Shown here one piece after another: positions 10,691 to 21,094 of a DNA stretch of 64,000 nucleotides. The notes under the pieces are model-generated. The model was not told where the DNA came from and did not search any database. It saw only the letters and a program-made list of their open reading frames with translations. This DNA is from Aegilops tauschii subsp. strangulata. Taxonomy: Eukaryota; Streptophyta; Magnoliopsida; Poales; Poaceae. Every line of letters starts with the position of its first letter. The stretch's first letter is position 1. The stretch spans positions 146,584,885-146,648,884 of the forward strand of contig NC_053038.3 in NCBI RefSeq assembly GCF_002575655.3, read 5' to 3'. The position numbers and the translations under genes were made by a program.

Positions 10691-11170
10691 GTCGGCAAAC
10701 AACACCTCGCCGGCTTCATCGCCCTCTTTGTAGACGGCCGCAGCCTCCGCCACCCGCATGCGGTACCGCCAGCGCTCGAGGCGGCCCTTGCGGGCGGAGC
10801 GGTACGAGTCGAGCAGCGCCTCCTGCTCCGCCCGCTCCGCGGCGATCTGCTCCTCCGCCTGCAGGTGCTCCCGGAGGAGATGGTGGTTGTAGGTGGCATC
10901 GGCCTGCGCCTCCCAGAACTGCTCCTGACGCTTCTGCCTCACCGTGTCCATGTATTGGGCACGGGCCTCGCCGATAGTCATGGTGCAATGCACCGGCGAG
11001 GATGGCGCGAAGGCAGGGGTTGGCGCCGGATCGTCGACTACCATGTACTCCATTGGGACGTCGTCGTCCTTCGGCTGCCTGCCGGCCAGCCAGTCGGCAG
11101 CAATGGCTACCATCTCCTTGTGGTCCATCATCCGCCCGTCCCGAAGAGTGCTGGAGCGCGAGGAAGCCAT
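10541..11170 (-). CDS. Hypothetical protein, 209 aa, charged, with repetitive tail
   Basis: An open frame starts with ATG in a good plant context (cccaccATGGc) about 70 bp below a TATA box on the same strand. The protein opens with Ser- and Arg-rich residues. It then has 'HKEMVAIAADWLAG' (about residues 17-30), a long Glu/Gln/Arg-rich helical segment likely to be a coiled coil (about 75-150), and an acidic tail carrying the minisatellite-encoded Ala-Asn-Asn-Glu repeat. I recall similar uncharacterised proteins in Triticeae but know no function. The stop falls inside the minisatellite, so the C-terminus probably varies between alleles. It is the best candidate for a real gene in the window. 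It could also be the open frame of an unrecognised DNA transposon. Confidence 0.5.
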   Translation of the reverse strand: MASSRSSTLRDGRMMDHKEMVAIAADWLAGRQPKDDDVPMEYMVVDDPAPTPAFAPSSPVHCTMTIGEARAQYMDTVRQKRQEQFWEAQADATYNHHLLREHLQAEEQIAAERAEQEALLDSYRSARKGRLERWRYRMRVAEAAAVYKEGDEAGEVLFADTEDEAEDNAGSDESLLCWRRRGPALPRPHGANNEAEDTAGSAEAPPRQQ

Positions 11171-11240
11171 GGTGGGAGTAGTGGTGTGGACAGGAGAAAG
11201 GGAACGGAGGCGGATGACTGCAGCTATGGCCAGCGCAGCA

Positions 11241-11251
11241 GTTTATATAGC
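11241..11251 (-). promoter_or_regulatory. TATA box of the 10541-11170 gene
   Basis: On the minus strand the sequence reads GCTATATAAAC, about 70 bp before the ATG. This leaves room for a start site about 30 bp downstream and a short 5' leader. Confidence 0.55.
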
Positions 11252-11319
11252 AATGGTGGGCGGCGGAGGGACGGACGTGTGGCACCAGAGTAGCCACCTC
11301 GGCAACCACGTATCATTAA

Positions 11320-12770
11320 TGTGGGCGGCAGACGGACGGACGAACGACACTTGTGTTGTTTGAAGGCGGAGAAATCGCCTACACCGGGAAGCGGGGCGGG
11401 CGGCGCTGACCGTTTCGGGCAGAAAGCGCGCGCGGGTGAGGGAGGCGGTCTGGGTGGGCCAAGGCAGTCAGACTCGTGCTTGGCAGCGGGTCGGTCCAGC
11501 AGCCGGGACATGCTGGCTCGCCAGCGAGCTCGTCGAGCTGAGCGACGACAATCAGACGATGGATGTAGCTTCCGACCAGGAGTCGGCGCCACTGTCCAAG
11601 CCGGTTCATGCCATGTTCACCATAGAGCAGGTGTGGCCCACTTCGACGCCCTAATGGCAGAAGAGCTACCAGCACAGGAGGACCTGTGCTGCAACCTCCG
11701 CCTCCTCAACGAGCACCGGTGAGCAAGCGAACGACAATGCCGTCGTGGACATGTGGCCCTATGATCCTAGCTTCCCTAATGAGCAGCGGGCGCTATATCA
11801 GACCATCCGTAGGGCCCCCGAGGCCCTCTCCGTCGTCCTTTGAGTTGTTGCGCTCGCGGTGGCACTGCCGTCCCGCGTTGTCAACATGGTCAACGGCATG
11901 AGGAATGAGGAGATGACTTTACTTGGAGAGGATGACAATGGGGACCCACCAGGGCCATAGACGCACGTACGCAAGTGCCTCCTTATTATATACAACTATA
12001 ATATTTTTTGCTTCCTCCTGGTATCCTGACATCACTGTCTCACACCATTGTCAACCTATGTAGTCAATAAACGAGAGAATTGCACAAGGAGCGGCCGATA
12101 GCTGGGACCAAGCAGCTCGAGCAGTATTTGTCTTTTTGAGGTGTGAGCACTGCAGAGTTTTTCTTGAGCGATATTTTCGTTGTTGTTCAGAGGAGAGCTG
12201 GGTATTAACTGGGCGGGTTGTGGCCTGTCTAGCCCGGGCCAGATATATAGCCTAGATATTAATTTTTTTCAAGCTGAAAATGGCTAGCCCAACTATACTT
12301 TTTTTGAGGAATACCCAGGCAAGGTCAACTTGTTATTCTCTGCCCCGCTGGGCTGCAAATCTTTCCTAGGAGGGATGCATTAGGCTTAACAAAAAATGGG
12401 CTTTAAGAAATAATAAATGGGATGTAATTATAAAAACTAGGCAGTAACTATAAAAAATGCACCAAACACGTAATTAGTTTATAAAATAATATTTCTAGAT
12501 TTTGAAAATTTTAATTTCATTAACTGTTGCGCGCGTAATGTTTTGTTGGATTTTTACGTAATACAAATTTATATTGAAATTGTATTTAATCCAACTAGAA
12601 ATTTCGGGATAAAAATATTTCGGATCCCATCAAAATGTGGGAAATTTTATTGAATTCTGTTTTGAACGGTTGGTTGAAATTATTAATTGTTGTCCGAGCT
12701 AGAAAATGGGATGTACAAACTGTAAATGGGTTGTAGTAAATTCCATTAGAATTAAAAAATGGGTTGTACA
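11320..12770. other. GC-rich then AT-rich DNA without a supported gene
   Basis: The segment 11320-11900 is GC-rich with overlapping open frames on both strands. None has a recognisable domain, and their overlap is typical of high GC content. The sequence 11890-11990 (ending '...gggacccacca...aagtgcctccttatta') resembles the 79-bp unit at 13440-13650. From about 12000 to 12770 the DNA is AT-rich and I see no feature in it. Confidence 0.4.
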
Positions 12771-12814
12771 TTCTTACAAATCGCAGATGGTCCATAAGTT
12801 CTCTGCCACACACT

Positions 12815-13112
12815 TGCGGGCCTACTAAGTTAACGCGTATGCAAGGCTTTGTCAACTTACAGTCAACACACGGTTCTAGCAGCAGTTTCCGTTGGATGTC
12901 CATCCAACGGATGTCGTGCTTCTTCTTCAATCTCGGATATTCTAGCTTCAGCCGCCCAAAAAATGATTCCTCCCCCGGACATCTGGGGAGCACCATTTCG
13001 GAGGCTGACCTGTGGGCCTACTGAGTCGACGCGTACCAAGGGCTTTGTCAACTTAGTCAATATAAACGATTCTAGCTGCAGTGACCGTACGATGTCCATC
13101 CAACGGCCGTTG
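12815..13112 (+). repeat. Diverged direct duplication, 196-bp period
   Basis: The block 'gggcctactaagttaacgcg...caaggctttgtcaactta...gatgtccatccaacgg' at 12815-12910 recurs at 13011-13110 with about 20-25 percent difference. The centre-to-centre distance is 196 bp. A TE-derived or promoter-type repeat is possible. Confidence 0.7.
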
Positions 13113-13520
13113 TGATTCTTCAACCTCTGGTCTTCTTGCTGTGCTGCCACGGAGGCCTCACCTTCCCTACCACTCCCACTGCTGGCCAGGCCTTGCGGCG
13201 ACGGCATCCTCACACCGCAGCCGAACCAGTGAACCCTCGTAATTCTTTCCGCGTGGGCATCCACTACCGCGTCTTCCCCGGCTCCGCGTCGTCCCCTTCC
13301 TAGGCCTCGCCGTCGTCTACCGCCTTGGTGCTCTCGGCGCAACGTGGTCAATGTGGTCAACGACCGACTTCTATCGGAAGAGTACTGTACGTGGAGAGGC
13401 TGACAGCTGGGTCCACGGCCGCAGCAAGGAAGTGCCTCCTTATTATGCGGAAAATAATTATTCCTCCATCTGACAACAGGGACCGACTAGACGGGCCACC
13501 GTATTTCGCGAAAAAAACGT
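13113..13520. other. GC-rich DNA between two repeat blocks
   Basis: Short open frames occur on both strands but no domain is recognised. The segment 13390-13470 (gctgacagctgggtcc ... aaggaagtgcctcctta) is an older, diverged copy of the 79-bp unit that follows. Confidence 0.35.
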
Positions 13521-13665
13521 TTCCCCCTGACTGCTGGGACCCACCAGCTACATCTTCGCACGCAAGGAAGTGCGTCCATATTACGGAAAAAAAACGATTC
13601 GCCCCCTGACTGCTGGGACCCACCAGCTACATCTTCGCACGCAAGGAAGTGCCTGACAGTCGGGA
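13520..13665 (+). repeat. 79-bp tandem repeat, about two copies plus a partial
   Basis: 'ccccctgactgctgggaccc' begins at 13523 and again at 13602. Each copy continues through 'accagctacatcttcgcacg' and 'caaggaagtgc'. A shortened third copy (cctgacagtcgggaccc) begins at about 13652. The adjacent copies are almost identical, so this duplication is recent. Confidence 0.85.
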
Positions 13666-14039
13666 CCCACCCGGTCGAAGCGTACGTGGCGTTGTCATTC
13701 TGGTCGCGAACGTGTACGTACATACTGGTCGATCGGTCTGTCTGCAGGCTCCAGCGATGAACCGTGGCCGTGTAACGAAGGGCACGTGTGGTAGTAGAGG
13801 CGCGCACGTGTGGTAGTAGAGGCGCGCACGTAGCATGTACACGTACGGACATCAGCCATGTTGCAAAAAATTAAATACGGCCACGTACGTACATACGGGC
13901 GGGGTCTCGAACGCCTACTCGCGCATACGTACGGCCAGGGCTCGTGTACATGGCTGTGACTGGGTCGGAACGAAGAAACTGCGTCGTCGTCATGTTCATG
14001 GGGAGGCAACGAAATGCGTCGTGTTCATCGGGAGGCAAC
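13666..14039. other. DNA rich in CGTACG motifs
   Basis: Many 'cgtacg', 'acgtacgt' and 'gcgcgcacgt' tracts occur. A 'gcgcacgtgtggtagtagag' unit occurs twice in tandem near 13784-13825. No gene is supported. Repeated 'gggaggcaacg' motifs start near 14000 and lead into the next array. Confidence 0.4.
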
Positions 14040-14770
14040 GGAACGCGTGCTGTTCATCGGGAGCCAATCGGCTTGGACGGAACAGGCGATGGAAACAAGG
14101 CCTAGCGTACCGCAGAACAGAGGAAACGGCCTTGTGTTCGACTGGCCACAGTGGAAACGGGATCCTGTTCATCGGAAGGGGTCTGGCGTACCGCAAAACG
14201 GAGGAAACGGACCTCCTACGATGGAAACGGGGTCCTGTTGATCGGGAGGGGTGTGGCGTACCACAAAACGGAGGAAACGAACTTGTGTTGGAGCGCTACA
14301 GTCGAAACAGGGGTCCTGTTCGTCGGGAGGGGTGTGGCGTACCGCAAAACGGGAATCCACGGGATACTGTTCATCTCCACCGCCGACCTCCTCCAGCCTC
14401 CACCTGCGACTGTTCATCCACGGGCTCCTGTTCATCCAACCTCCACCGCGCGCTCCTCCACCGGCTACTGTTCAACCAGCCCTCTCCACGGGGTCCTGTT
14501 CAACCACCCCTCCACGGGCTATTGTTTATCCAGCTCTCCACCGGCTACTGTTCAACCAGCCCTCCACTGGCTACTGTTCAACCAGCCCTCCACAGGGACC
14601 TATTCATCCAGCCCTCCATGGGGTCCTGTTCATCCACCGGCTCGATCGATCGAGGTAATGTTCATCCAGCGGCAACGACCTCTGCTACCACGGGGTCCTG
14701 TTCATCCAACCCCCCACCGGTAACTGTTCATCCAAATCCCCTCAACAACGCTCACTGTTCATCCAGAGGT
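14040..14770 (+). repeat. Minisatellite with CTGTTCAnCCA core, about 18 occurrences
   Basis: The core (a/c)ctgttca(t/a)c recurs about 18 times at irregular 20-75 bp spacing. In the left half (14050-14350) the unit is long: '...cctgttcatcgggaggggtgtggcgtaccgcaaaacg...'. In the right half (14366-14770) it is short: 'ctactgttcaaccagccctc'. Long open frames across the array come from the low stop content of the unit, not from a gene. Confidence 0.85.
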
Positions 14771-14779
14771 AGCATCGAT

Positions 14780-14945
14780 CGGCTTCAGTTAGCAGTAGTA
14801 GCGAAGGAATCACACTCGGGTTCAGTTAACAGCAGGGGATTGATCGATCGCTCGGGTTCAGTAGCGCGTAGCCTATAGTGCAATCGCTCGGGTTCAGTTA
14901 GAGCCCAACGCCTTGCTCGGGTTCAGTTAGAGCACAATGCATCGC
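14780..14945 (+). repeat. Short direct repeats with CTCGGGTTCAGTTA core
   Basis: The core 'tcgggttcagt' occurs five times between about 14816 and 14930, several times extended as 'gctcgggttcagttagagc'. It follows the CTGTTCA array directly and ends 70-80 bp before element B. Confidence 0.75.
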
Positions 14946-15015
14946 ACACACGCGCGTACGTACGAGAGAAACGCGCATCGCTCGGCCCCCGACCACCCAC
15001 CGTAACCGGGAACTC

Positions 15016-15497
15016 TGAGGGAGTCCTGGACTAAGGGGTCCTTGGGCGTCCGGCCTGTTATTTATTGGGCCGAACTGATGGGCTGTGAAGATATGAAGGC
15101 CGAAGACTATACCCGTGTCCGGATTGGACTTTCCTTGGCGTGGAAGGCAAGCTAGGCGACCAACTATGCATATTCCTTCTTATGTAACCGACTCCATGTA
15201 ACCCTATATATCTCCGGTGTCTATATAAACCGGAGAGCATAGTCCGGATAGGCGGATACACATTACCATAGTCATACGGGCTAGACTTCTAGGGTTTAGC
15301 CATTACGATCTCGTGGTAGATCAACTCTTGTAAACACTTATATTCATCAATATCAATCAAGCAGGAAGTAGGGTATTACCTCCATAGAGAGGGCCCGAAC
15401 CTGGGTAAACATCGTGTCCCCTGTCTCCTGTTACCATCGATCCTAGACGCACAGTTCGGGACCCCCTACCCGAGATCCGCCGGTTTTGACACCAACA
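15016..15497 (+). repeat. 5' LTR of element B (482 bp)
   Basis: The LTR starts TGAGGGAGTCCTGGA and ends TTTTGACACCAACA, matching both ends of the C and E LTRs. A TATA box (CTATATAAAC) lies at 15221-15230. The bases before it (aactc, 15011-15015) would be the target duplication, but no 3' partner exists. Confidence 0.9.
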
Positions 15498-15514
15498 TTG
15501 GTGCTTTCAATGAG
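15498..15514 (+). other. Primer binding site of element B
   Basis: TTGGTGCTTTCAATGAG follows the LTR directly, and elements C and E have nearly the same sequence here. The matching tRNA was not identified. Confidence 0.65.
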
Positions 15515-15523
15515 AGTTCCACT

Positions 15524-17041
15524 ATGCCGTCGATAAAAGGTTTGATGGCCCCTTCAATCGCTGATAATGACACTGTCCAAGGAAGAACCTTCCTCCCCGG
15601 ACAGATTTTTGTGTTCGACGGCTTCGTACTGCGGGCCAACTCGCTTGGCCATCTAAAGCAGGTCGATAGCTACGCCCCTGGCCATCAGGCCAGATTTGGA
15701 AGCTTGAATTACATCATGGATACCCGTGGAGACGTGATCTTCAGCGGGTTTGAGACCGCGGCGACGGCTCTCCCTCACCCTGATAAACATGGCTTAGACA
15801 TGTCATCGGATCACTTCCAGGGGATGGTTCCTGTTGCTGCAACGGCCTTAGAACCAAAGCAGATTGTGCCCCCCGAGGCCACAAAGTCCGCGGCGTTGGA
15901 GCCGCACACGGACTCTACATCCTGCAATGTTTGCGTCAATGGAACTCCGAACTCGTCTCCGGCTATACGTTCCGGACCAAGTACGCCTGCTGACACCGAG
16001 CTGGATCGGTTATCGATTTTCGAATTCAGCGCCGCATACATCTTCCAGCACTCACCTTTTGGTGACGTGCTAAACTCTTTAAAGAACTTGTCCTTGGAGG
16101 AAGACTCACAGTCGAACTATGTTCGGTTCAAGCTAGAGGCGGATGATGAGGAACTTTGCTTCCCACCCACCTCCCACTTCATAGCCACTGTCGATGACTT
16201 AACCGACGTGCTTGACTATGGCTCCGAAGACATCGACGGTATGGACGACGATGCCGACAAGGAGCAAAGCCAAGACCCTCCATTCACTGGACGTTGGACG
16301 GCCACCTCTTCGTACGACGTGTACATGGTTGATACACCTAAAGGATCTGGCGACGACAAAGAAGAGCCAGATGCGAATAAACCCTTTGAGACGCAGTCCA
16401 AGCGCCGGCGGCCCAAACGCCGTTCTAAGCCCCATCGCTCAAAGGATGGCAACACTGGCACCGGAGAAAATAGTATTCCGGGCGACGCCGAAAACAATGA
16501 AGACCCTGTTGGAGCTGCATCCGAACAGGAGGAACACAACAACGGGCAAGATAACCCTGATGAACATGCCATAGAAGATGACTCGGAGGACGATAGTTAC
16601 CGTCCACCCTCCGAGGAGGAGACAAGCCTCGGCAACGAAGACTTCATCGTGCCTGAGGATCCTCTGGAGCAGGAGCGCTTTAAGCTTCAGCTCATAGCCA
16701 CTTCAAGGAGCCTGAAAAAGAAACAGCAGCAGCTTCAAGCTCAAAAAGATCTGCTCGCCGACAGATGGACTGATGTCCTGACAGCAGAAGAATACGGCCT
16801 CAAGCGCCTAGCCAAGAGCTACCCGAAACGCAGCGTGCTACGTCAATTCGATGAGGAGGCGCCGGAGCACACATCTCCCTCGCGTAATGCGGAACGACCA
16901 CCATGTGGTCGACACAGGGCGGCCCACCGGCCACCCCGCCGTCGGGATAAAGCGGCAACTCAGGCCGAACAGCAGCCTGCCCCACCGCCCCGTAAAAATA
17001 GAGACGGAAGAGTTCGGGGTCACACGTACGACCTCCGTTAG
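15524..17041 (+). pseudogene. gag: Gag N-terminal region of element B, 505 codons open
   Basis: The frame opens with an ATG 26 nt past the LTR and stays open for 505 codons. The N-terminal 80 residues are fairly hydrophobic. They are followed by a long, acidic, low-complexity region (about 180-380) with 'IATVDDLTDVLDYGSEDID', a motif shared with C and E, and a basic Arg/Lys patch (about 290-310). Next come a helical 'LKKKQQQLQAQKDLL' segment (about 395-410) and a basic end. This is the best-preserved copy of the N-terminal Gag in the family; C and E carry a stop at codon 20 of the corresponding frame. It ends by frameshift before the Gag core. It has no similarity I recognise outside this family. 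Confidence 0.72.
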
Positions 17042-18150
17042 ACCCTGCATGGTAGAGCAGGACATACAAGATCAATCTATGGATCGCGAGGACGTGCCTC
17101 GAGGCACGACGATGGCTACCTATTCGGACGTGACAAACCTAACGACGCCCGGGCCGAATACCGCAGACGGACTCCATGCGCCGCACACCCTCTCTGCTTC
17201 ACAGATGAAGTACTGGATCATGAATTCCCCGAGGGGTTCAAGTCCGTCAATATCGAATCATACGACGGCACAACCGATCCCACAGTATGGATCGAGTATT
17301 TAATTCTCCATATCCATATGGCTCGAGGAGATGACCTCCACGCCATTAAATACCTCCCACTAAAGCTCAAAGGGCCAGCTCCGCACTGGCTTAACAGACT
17401 GCCTGAAAATTCTATCGGCAGCTGGGAGGACTTGGAAGAAGCCTTCCTAGACAACTTCCAAGGAACCTATGTCCAGCCACCAGACGCCGACGATTTAAGC
17501 CACATAGTTCAACAAACTGGAGAATCAGCCAAAAAATTCTGGACTAGGTTCCTAACCAAAAAGAACTAGATCGTTGACTGTCCGGATGCCGAGGCCCTAG
17601 CAGCCTTCAAACACAGCATCCGTGACGAATGGCTAGCACGCCACCTCGGCCAAGAAGAGCCGAAGTCTATGGCAGCCCTTACGGCACTCATGACCCGCTT
17701 CTGCGCGGGTGAAGACAGCTGGCTGGCTCGTAACAAAAACACAGCCAGCGAGGCAGGCCCCACTGAGGCCAAGAACAACATCGGCAAGCTCCGGCGCAAT
17801 AGACACAAACGCCGAAGCAATGGCAACAACACCGATGACACCACAGTCAACGCCGGATTCAGTGGCTCCAAGTCCGGCCAACGGAAGAAGCCCTACAAAA
17901 GAAACAACGAAGGACCTTCCAGCCTGGACCGCATACTCGATCGTCCGTGCCAGATCCACGGCACCCCGGATAAGCAAGCCAATCATACCAACAGGGATTG
18001 TTGGGTCTTCAAGCAGGCTGGCAAGTTAAACACCGAAAACAAAGAAAAGGGATCACAAAGTGAGGACGAGGACGAAGAGCCCCGGCAGCCGAACACTGGG
18101 GGGCAGAAGAAATTTCCCTCTCAAGTCAAAACGCTGAACATGATAACATG
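17042..18150 (+). pseudogene. gag: Gag core and zinc-finger region of element B
   Basis: The Gag core domain of gypsy elements spans about 17200-17640, with 'HPLCFTDEVLDHEFPEGFK', 'DDLHAIKYLPLKLKGPA' and 'SWEDLEEAFLDNFQGTY'. A TAG at 17567-17569 interrupts it where E and C have CAG, a simple C-to-T change. A basic stretch follows, then a zinc-finger-like motif at about 17950-18003 with spacing C-x2-H-x8-H-x4-C (C-Q-I-H ... H-T-N-R-D-C). The same expanded spacing is seen in C and E. The frame stops at 18149-18151, at the start of the protease frame. Confidence 0.85.
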
Positions 18151-18864
18151 ATATACGCTACGCACATCCCCAAAAGGGAGCGTAAGCGAGCACTTAGGGA
18201 CGTCTACGCGGTAGAGCCAGTCGCCCCAAAATTCAATCCGTGGTCGTCGTTCCCGATCACCTTCGATCGTCGAGATCACCCAACTAGTATCCGCCACGGC
18301 GGTTCAGCCGCACTAGTCCTTGACCCAATTATTGACGGGTTTCACCTAACTCGAGTCCTGATGGACGATGGTAGTAGCCTCAACCTGCTCTATCAGGACA
18401 CAGTGCGGAAGATGGGCATTAACCCCTCACGAATCAAACCAACAAAGACTACCTTTAAAGGAGTCATACCAGGTGTAGAGGCCCGCTGTATGGGCTCAAT
18501 CACGCTGGAGGTGGTCTTCGGTTCTCCGGACAGCTTCTGAAGCGAAGAGTTAATCTTCGATATCGTCCCCTTCTGCAGCGGCTACCACGCACTGCTCGGA
18601 CGAACCGCCTTTGCTAGATTCAACGCAGTTCCACACTATGCTTATCTCAAGCTCAAGATGTCCGGTCCACGCGGCGTCATAACAGTCAATGGCAATACAG
18701 AATGCTCCCTCCGAACAGAGGAGCACACCGCCGCCCTAGCAGCAGAGGTACAGAGTGGCCTTCTCAAGCAGCACCATAGTACGACCGTCGAACCCCTGGA
18801 CATCATTAAGAGGTTCCAGACTACACTGCAACAGGATGGCGCGACTCGTCAAGAGCTCGATTAG
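18148..18864 (+). pseudogene. pr: Retropepsin-like protease region of element B
   Basis: An aspartic protease-like fold is indicated by 'RVLMDDGSSLNLLY' near 18355, with the Asp-x-Gly-Ser active-site triplet, and 'LLGRTAFARFN' near 18595 as the late Leu-Gly-Arg strand. The enzyme would cut Gag. A TGA at 18538-18540 replaces the CGA seen in C, a C-to-T change at a CpG. The frame ends at 18862-18864 with no RT following, as in C and E. Confidence 0.82.
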
Positions 18865-20019
18865 CAATTCGGCCTCAGTCCCAGTCCCGACGAGGTAGTG
18901 GCATTCGTACCACGCGTACACAATTACGCACTCAAAATTCCATGGACATCGACGGAGGCACAAGATAATCCGGGGTCTACAGTTCGACCGGACCGATCCC
19001 GGACACACATACTTTCACTTTTTTTCTTGTTTCAGGTTCCTTTTTCCGCGGGCCTGTTCGCAAGTCCTTTAGAAGGATTGGCATACAACGGAGTCCAGTA
19101 GCACATGTGTGTAGGGTAACCTCTATACATTCTTCTTGAGGGTATTCATACTTATTTCTTAGGACCCGCACGCTGCGCCCTATTCATACCAGCATGTTAA
19201 ATAGCCCGGATACTTCTTGCACCATCTGTACAAGATACGCCTTGACGTATCCATCCAGTTATAATAAAAATGGTTTGTGGCCCAGTTTCTGTGGTTTTCG
19301 CTTCTTACTTCATTTTATTTCGATCTGCTTATCGGCTGCATCGGTACTCTTTTGTACGTTTCATATTCGCCAGGGGGTACTTGTCGCCCCACAATACGGC
19401 AGCAAAGTTTGAACACTTCTTTGCATTGGCTCCGAATCATGTCTTTGGTCAATAGTTGGGTTGCCCAGCTCCTGTGCTTGCTACCCTACGTTCCGCTACA
19501 TCGGCTAGGGTAGTAAAGGGAGAACTACTGCGATTGTGCCCTGGCCTTGACCGGATGAGCACCTCAGTAGAGAAAGCCGAAAACTGACTGTCATGATACG
19601 GTGAGAGCCAGTCAGCTGTTCGAGGGTTACAAAATCGTTAGAGATTTTTTCCGCGTTATGCGAAGGATCGACACTTCCCGATCAGAGGCTGACAACACCC
19701 TGGCTTGGACCAGGGGCTGCGCCCATGCTTTATTATAAAACTCCTATGGCTAAGTGAGGGCGTTTAAGCCGTATAGTCTGATTGCCTTGTTCACTGCGCT
19801 AAACAACTCCTCCAAGGACCATATAATTGGATCAAGATTGTTTAGATTCCATCCCAAACACCTCCGTACTACCTACGCGAGGGCAGAAGCCGACGATTGG
19901 CCAACCCTCAGATTGCATACAACACGGCCGCACAGGAGGAAACAATTAAAGGACAACAAAATTACATTACAAAACAGGGTTTGTTTTCATAATACAAGGC
20001 AAAGGCAACACAAATGTTT
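18865..20019. other. Convergent 3' region between gag-protease and antisense gene of element B
   Basis: No coding region is supported. The sequence is homologous to 35650-36940 (C, inverted) and 45727-46924 (E), for example 'tgcgattgtgccctgg' and 'agtagagaaagccgaaaact'. It is a conserved non-coding spacer where the two transcription units would meet. Confidence 0.7.
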
Positions 20020-21060
20020 TCATTCGAAAATAATGTCCTGCCCGCACTCAGCTGTTGTAACTCGAGACCCTTCCATGACATCCGCAAAATATCGCCCGGG
20101 TGTGCGGTGCTCCTCGCCCTCCGGCGGCCCTCTGGCCACTTCAACGGCTTTCATCTTCGCCCACCACATCTTGCAACGGGCGAAGGCCATGTGGGCACCT
20201 TCAATACAGGCAAAGCGCTTGACGACGTCCAACCGAGGACATGCATTAACCATTCGCCTCACGAGTCTGAAGTAGCTGCCAGGCATAGCTTCAGCTGGCC
20301 ATAGCCGGATTATCAAATCCTTCATGGCTAGTTCGGCCACTCTATGCAGCTCCACCAGCGGTTTTAGCTGACCGGTAAAGAACACGGGAGGTTTTGGCGC
20401 CGCATATTGCGACCAAAATATCTTTTCCGTCGAACCCCCTCCTTCGGCTCGATAGAACTCCACGGCGTCCGATACACTGCGTGGTAAATCCACAAAAGCC
20501 CCTGGGGAACTCCGAACCCGGGTTAGTAAAAGGTACTGCTTCGCCGCATACTTGATTTGCATCTTAAAAGCCTTACCCCCGTGATCTTCTTGGCCTCCTG
20601 GATCTCCTGGAGGGCGGCTTGGGCCTCATTCCATGCGGTCTCCGCGCTCTGACGAGCCTTGGTGAGTTCGGCCCGTTGATCCGACGCATCATGCTCCAAG
20701 GTCTCACATATTTTCACCGCATCCTGGAGCTCCTGCTGGATTTCTTTGACCCGGGCCTTGAGCTTCTTACGGGCGGCTTACTGCTAGACAGCCTTCTCCT
20801 CGGCCTCGCCCAGGGCCTTCCTCAGGGCCTCGACCTCGGTCGTGGCTCCTGCACATATTACGACACTATAGTCAATATACAGCGGCTACGCTTTCGGAAC
20901 ACACAGCAAGTCGTTACTCACCTTGCTTCTCCTGGAGCCGAACCTTAATCTCGCCGAGCTCGTTCTCGGTCAGCTCCAGCCTCTGCCTCAATTCAGAGAC
21001 TTTGGCAGCATGCGAGGTTGCGGCCAACAGCGACGCCTGCTTATGCATACATATTACGTT
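20020..21060 (-). pseudogene. 3' exons of the antisense extra gene of element B
   Basis: The last exon (20020-20848) encodes a coiled coil and the conserved C-terminal domain (from 'LLLTRVRSSPGAFVDLP' to 'FADVMEG...CGQDIIFE'). A 1-nt frameshift lies near 20575. A preceding exon (20922 to about 21050) is a further coiled-coil piece bounded by a good donor (aag|gtgagt at 20921). The acceptor at 20849-20850 reads gtgcag. The match to C (34870-35648) and E (46925-47791) is clear. The upstream exons with the transposase-like domain are lost at the truncation. Confidence 0.82.
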
Positions 21061-21094
21061 AGTCTCCTGCAACAGAAGATTGATCCTCTGTCCG

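Noticed and set aside
10526..11293. Plus-strand open frame of 255 codons opposite the putative gene
   Set aside because: It is the mirror of a GC-rich coding region. The minus strand has the TATA box, the better start context and the more plausible composition.
13835..14878. Long open frame (347 codons) on the plus strand
   Set aside because: It runs through the CTGTTCA minisatellite. Openness comes from the stop-poor repeat unit, neighbouring frames are open too, and there is no domain.
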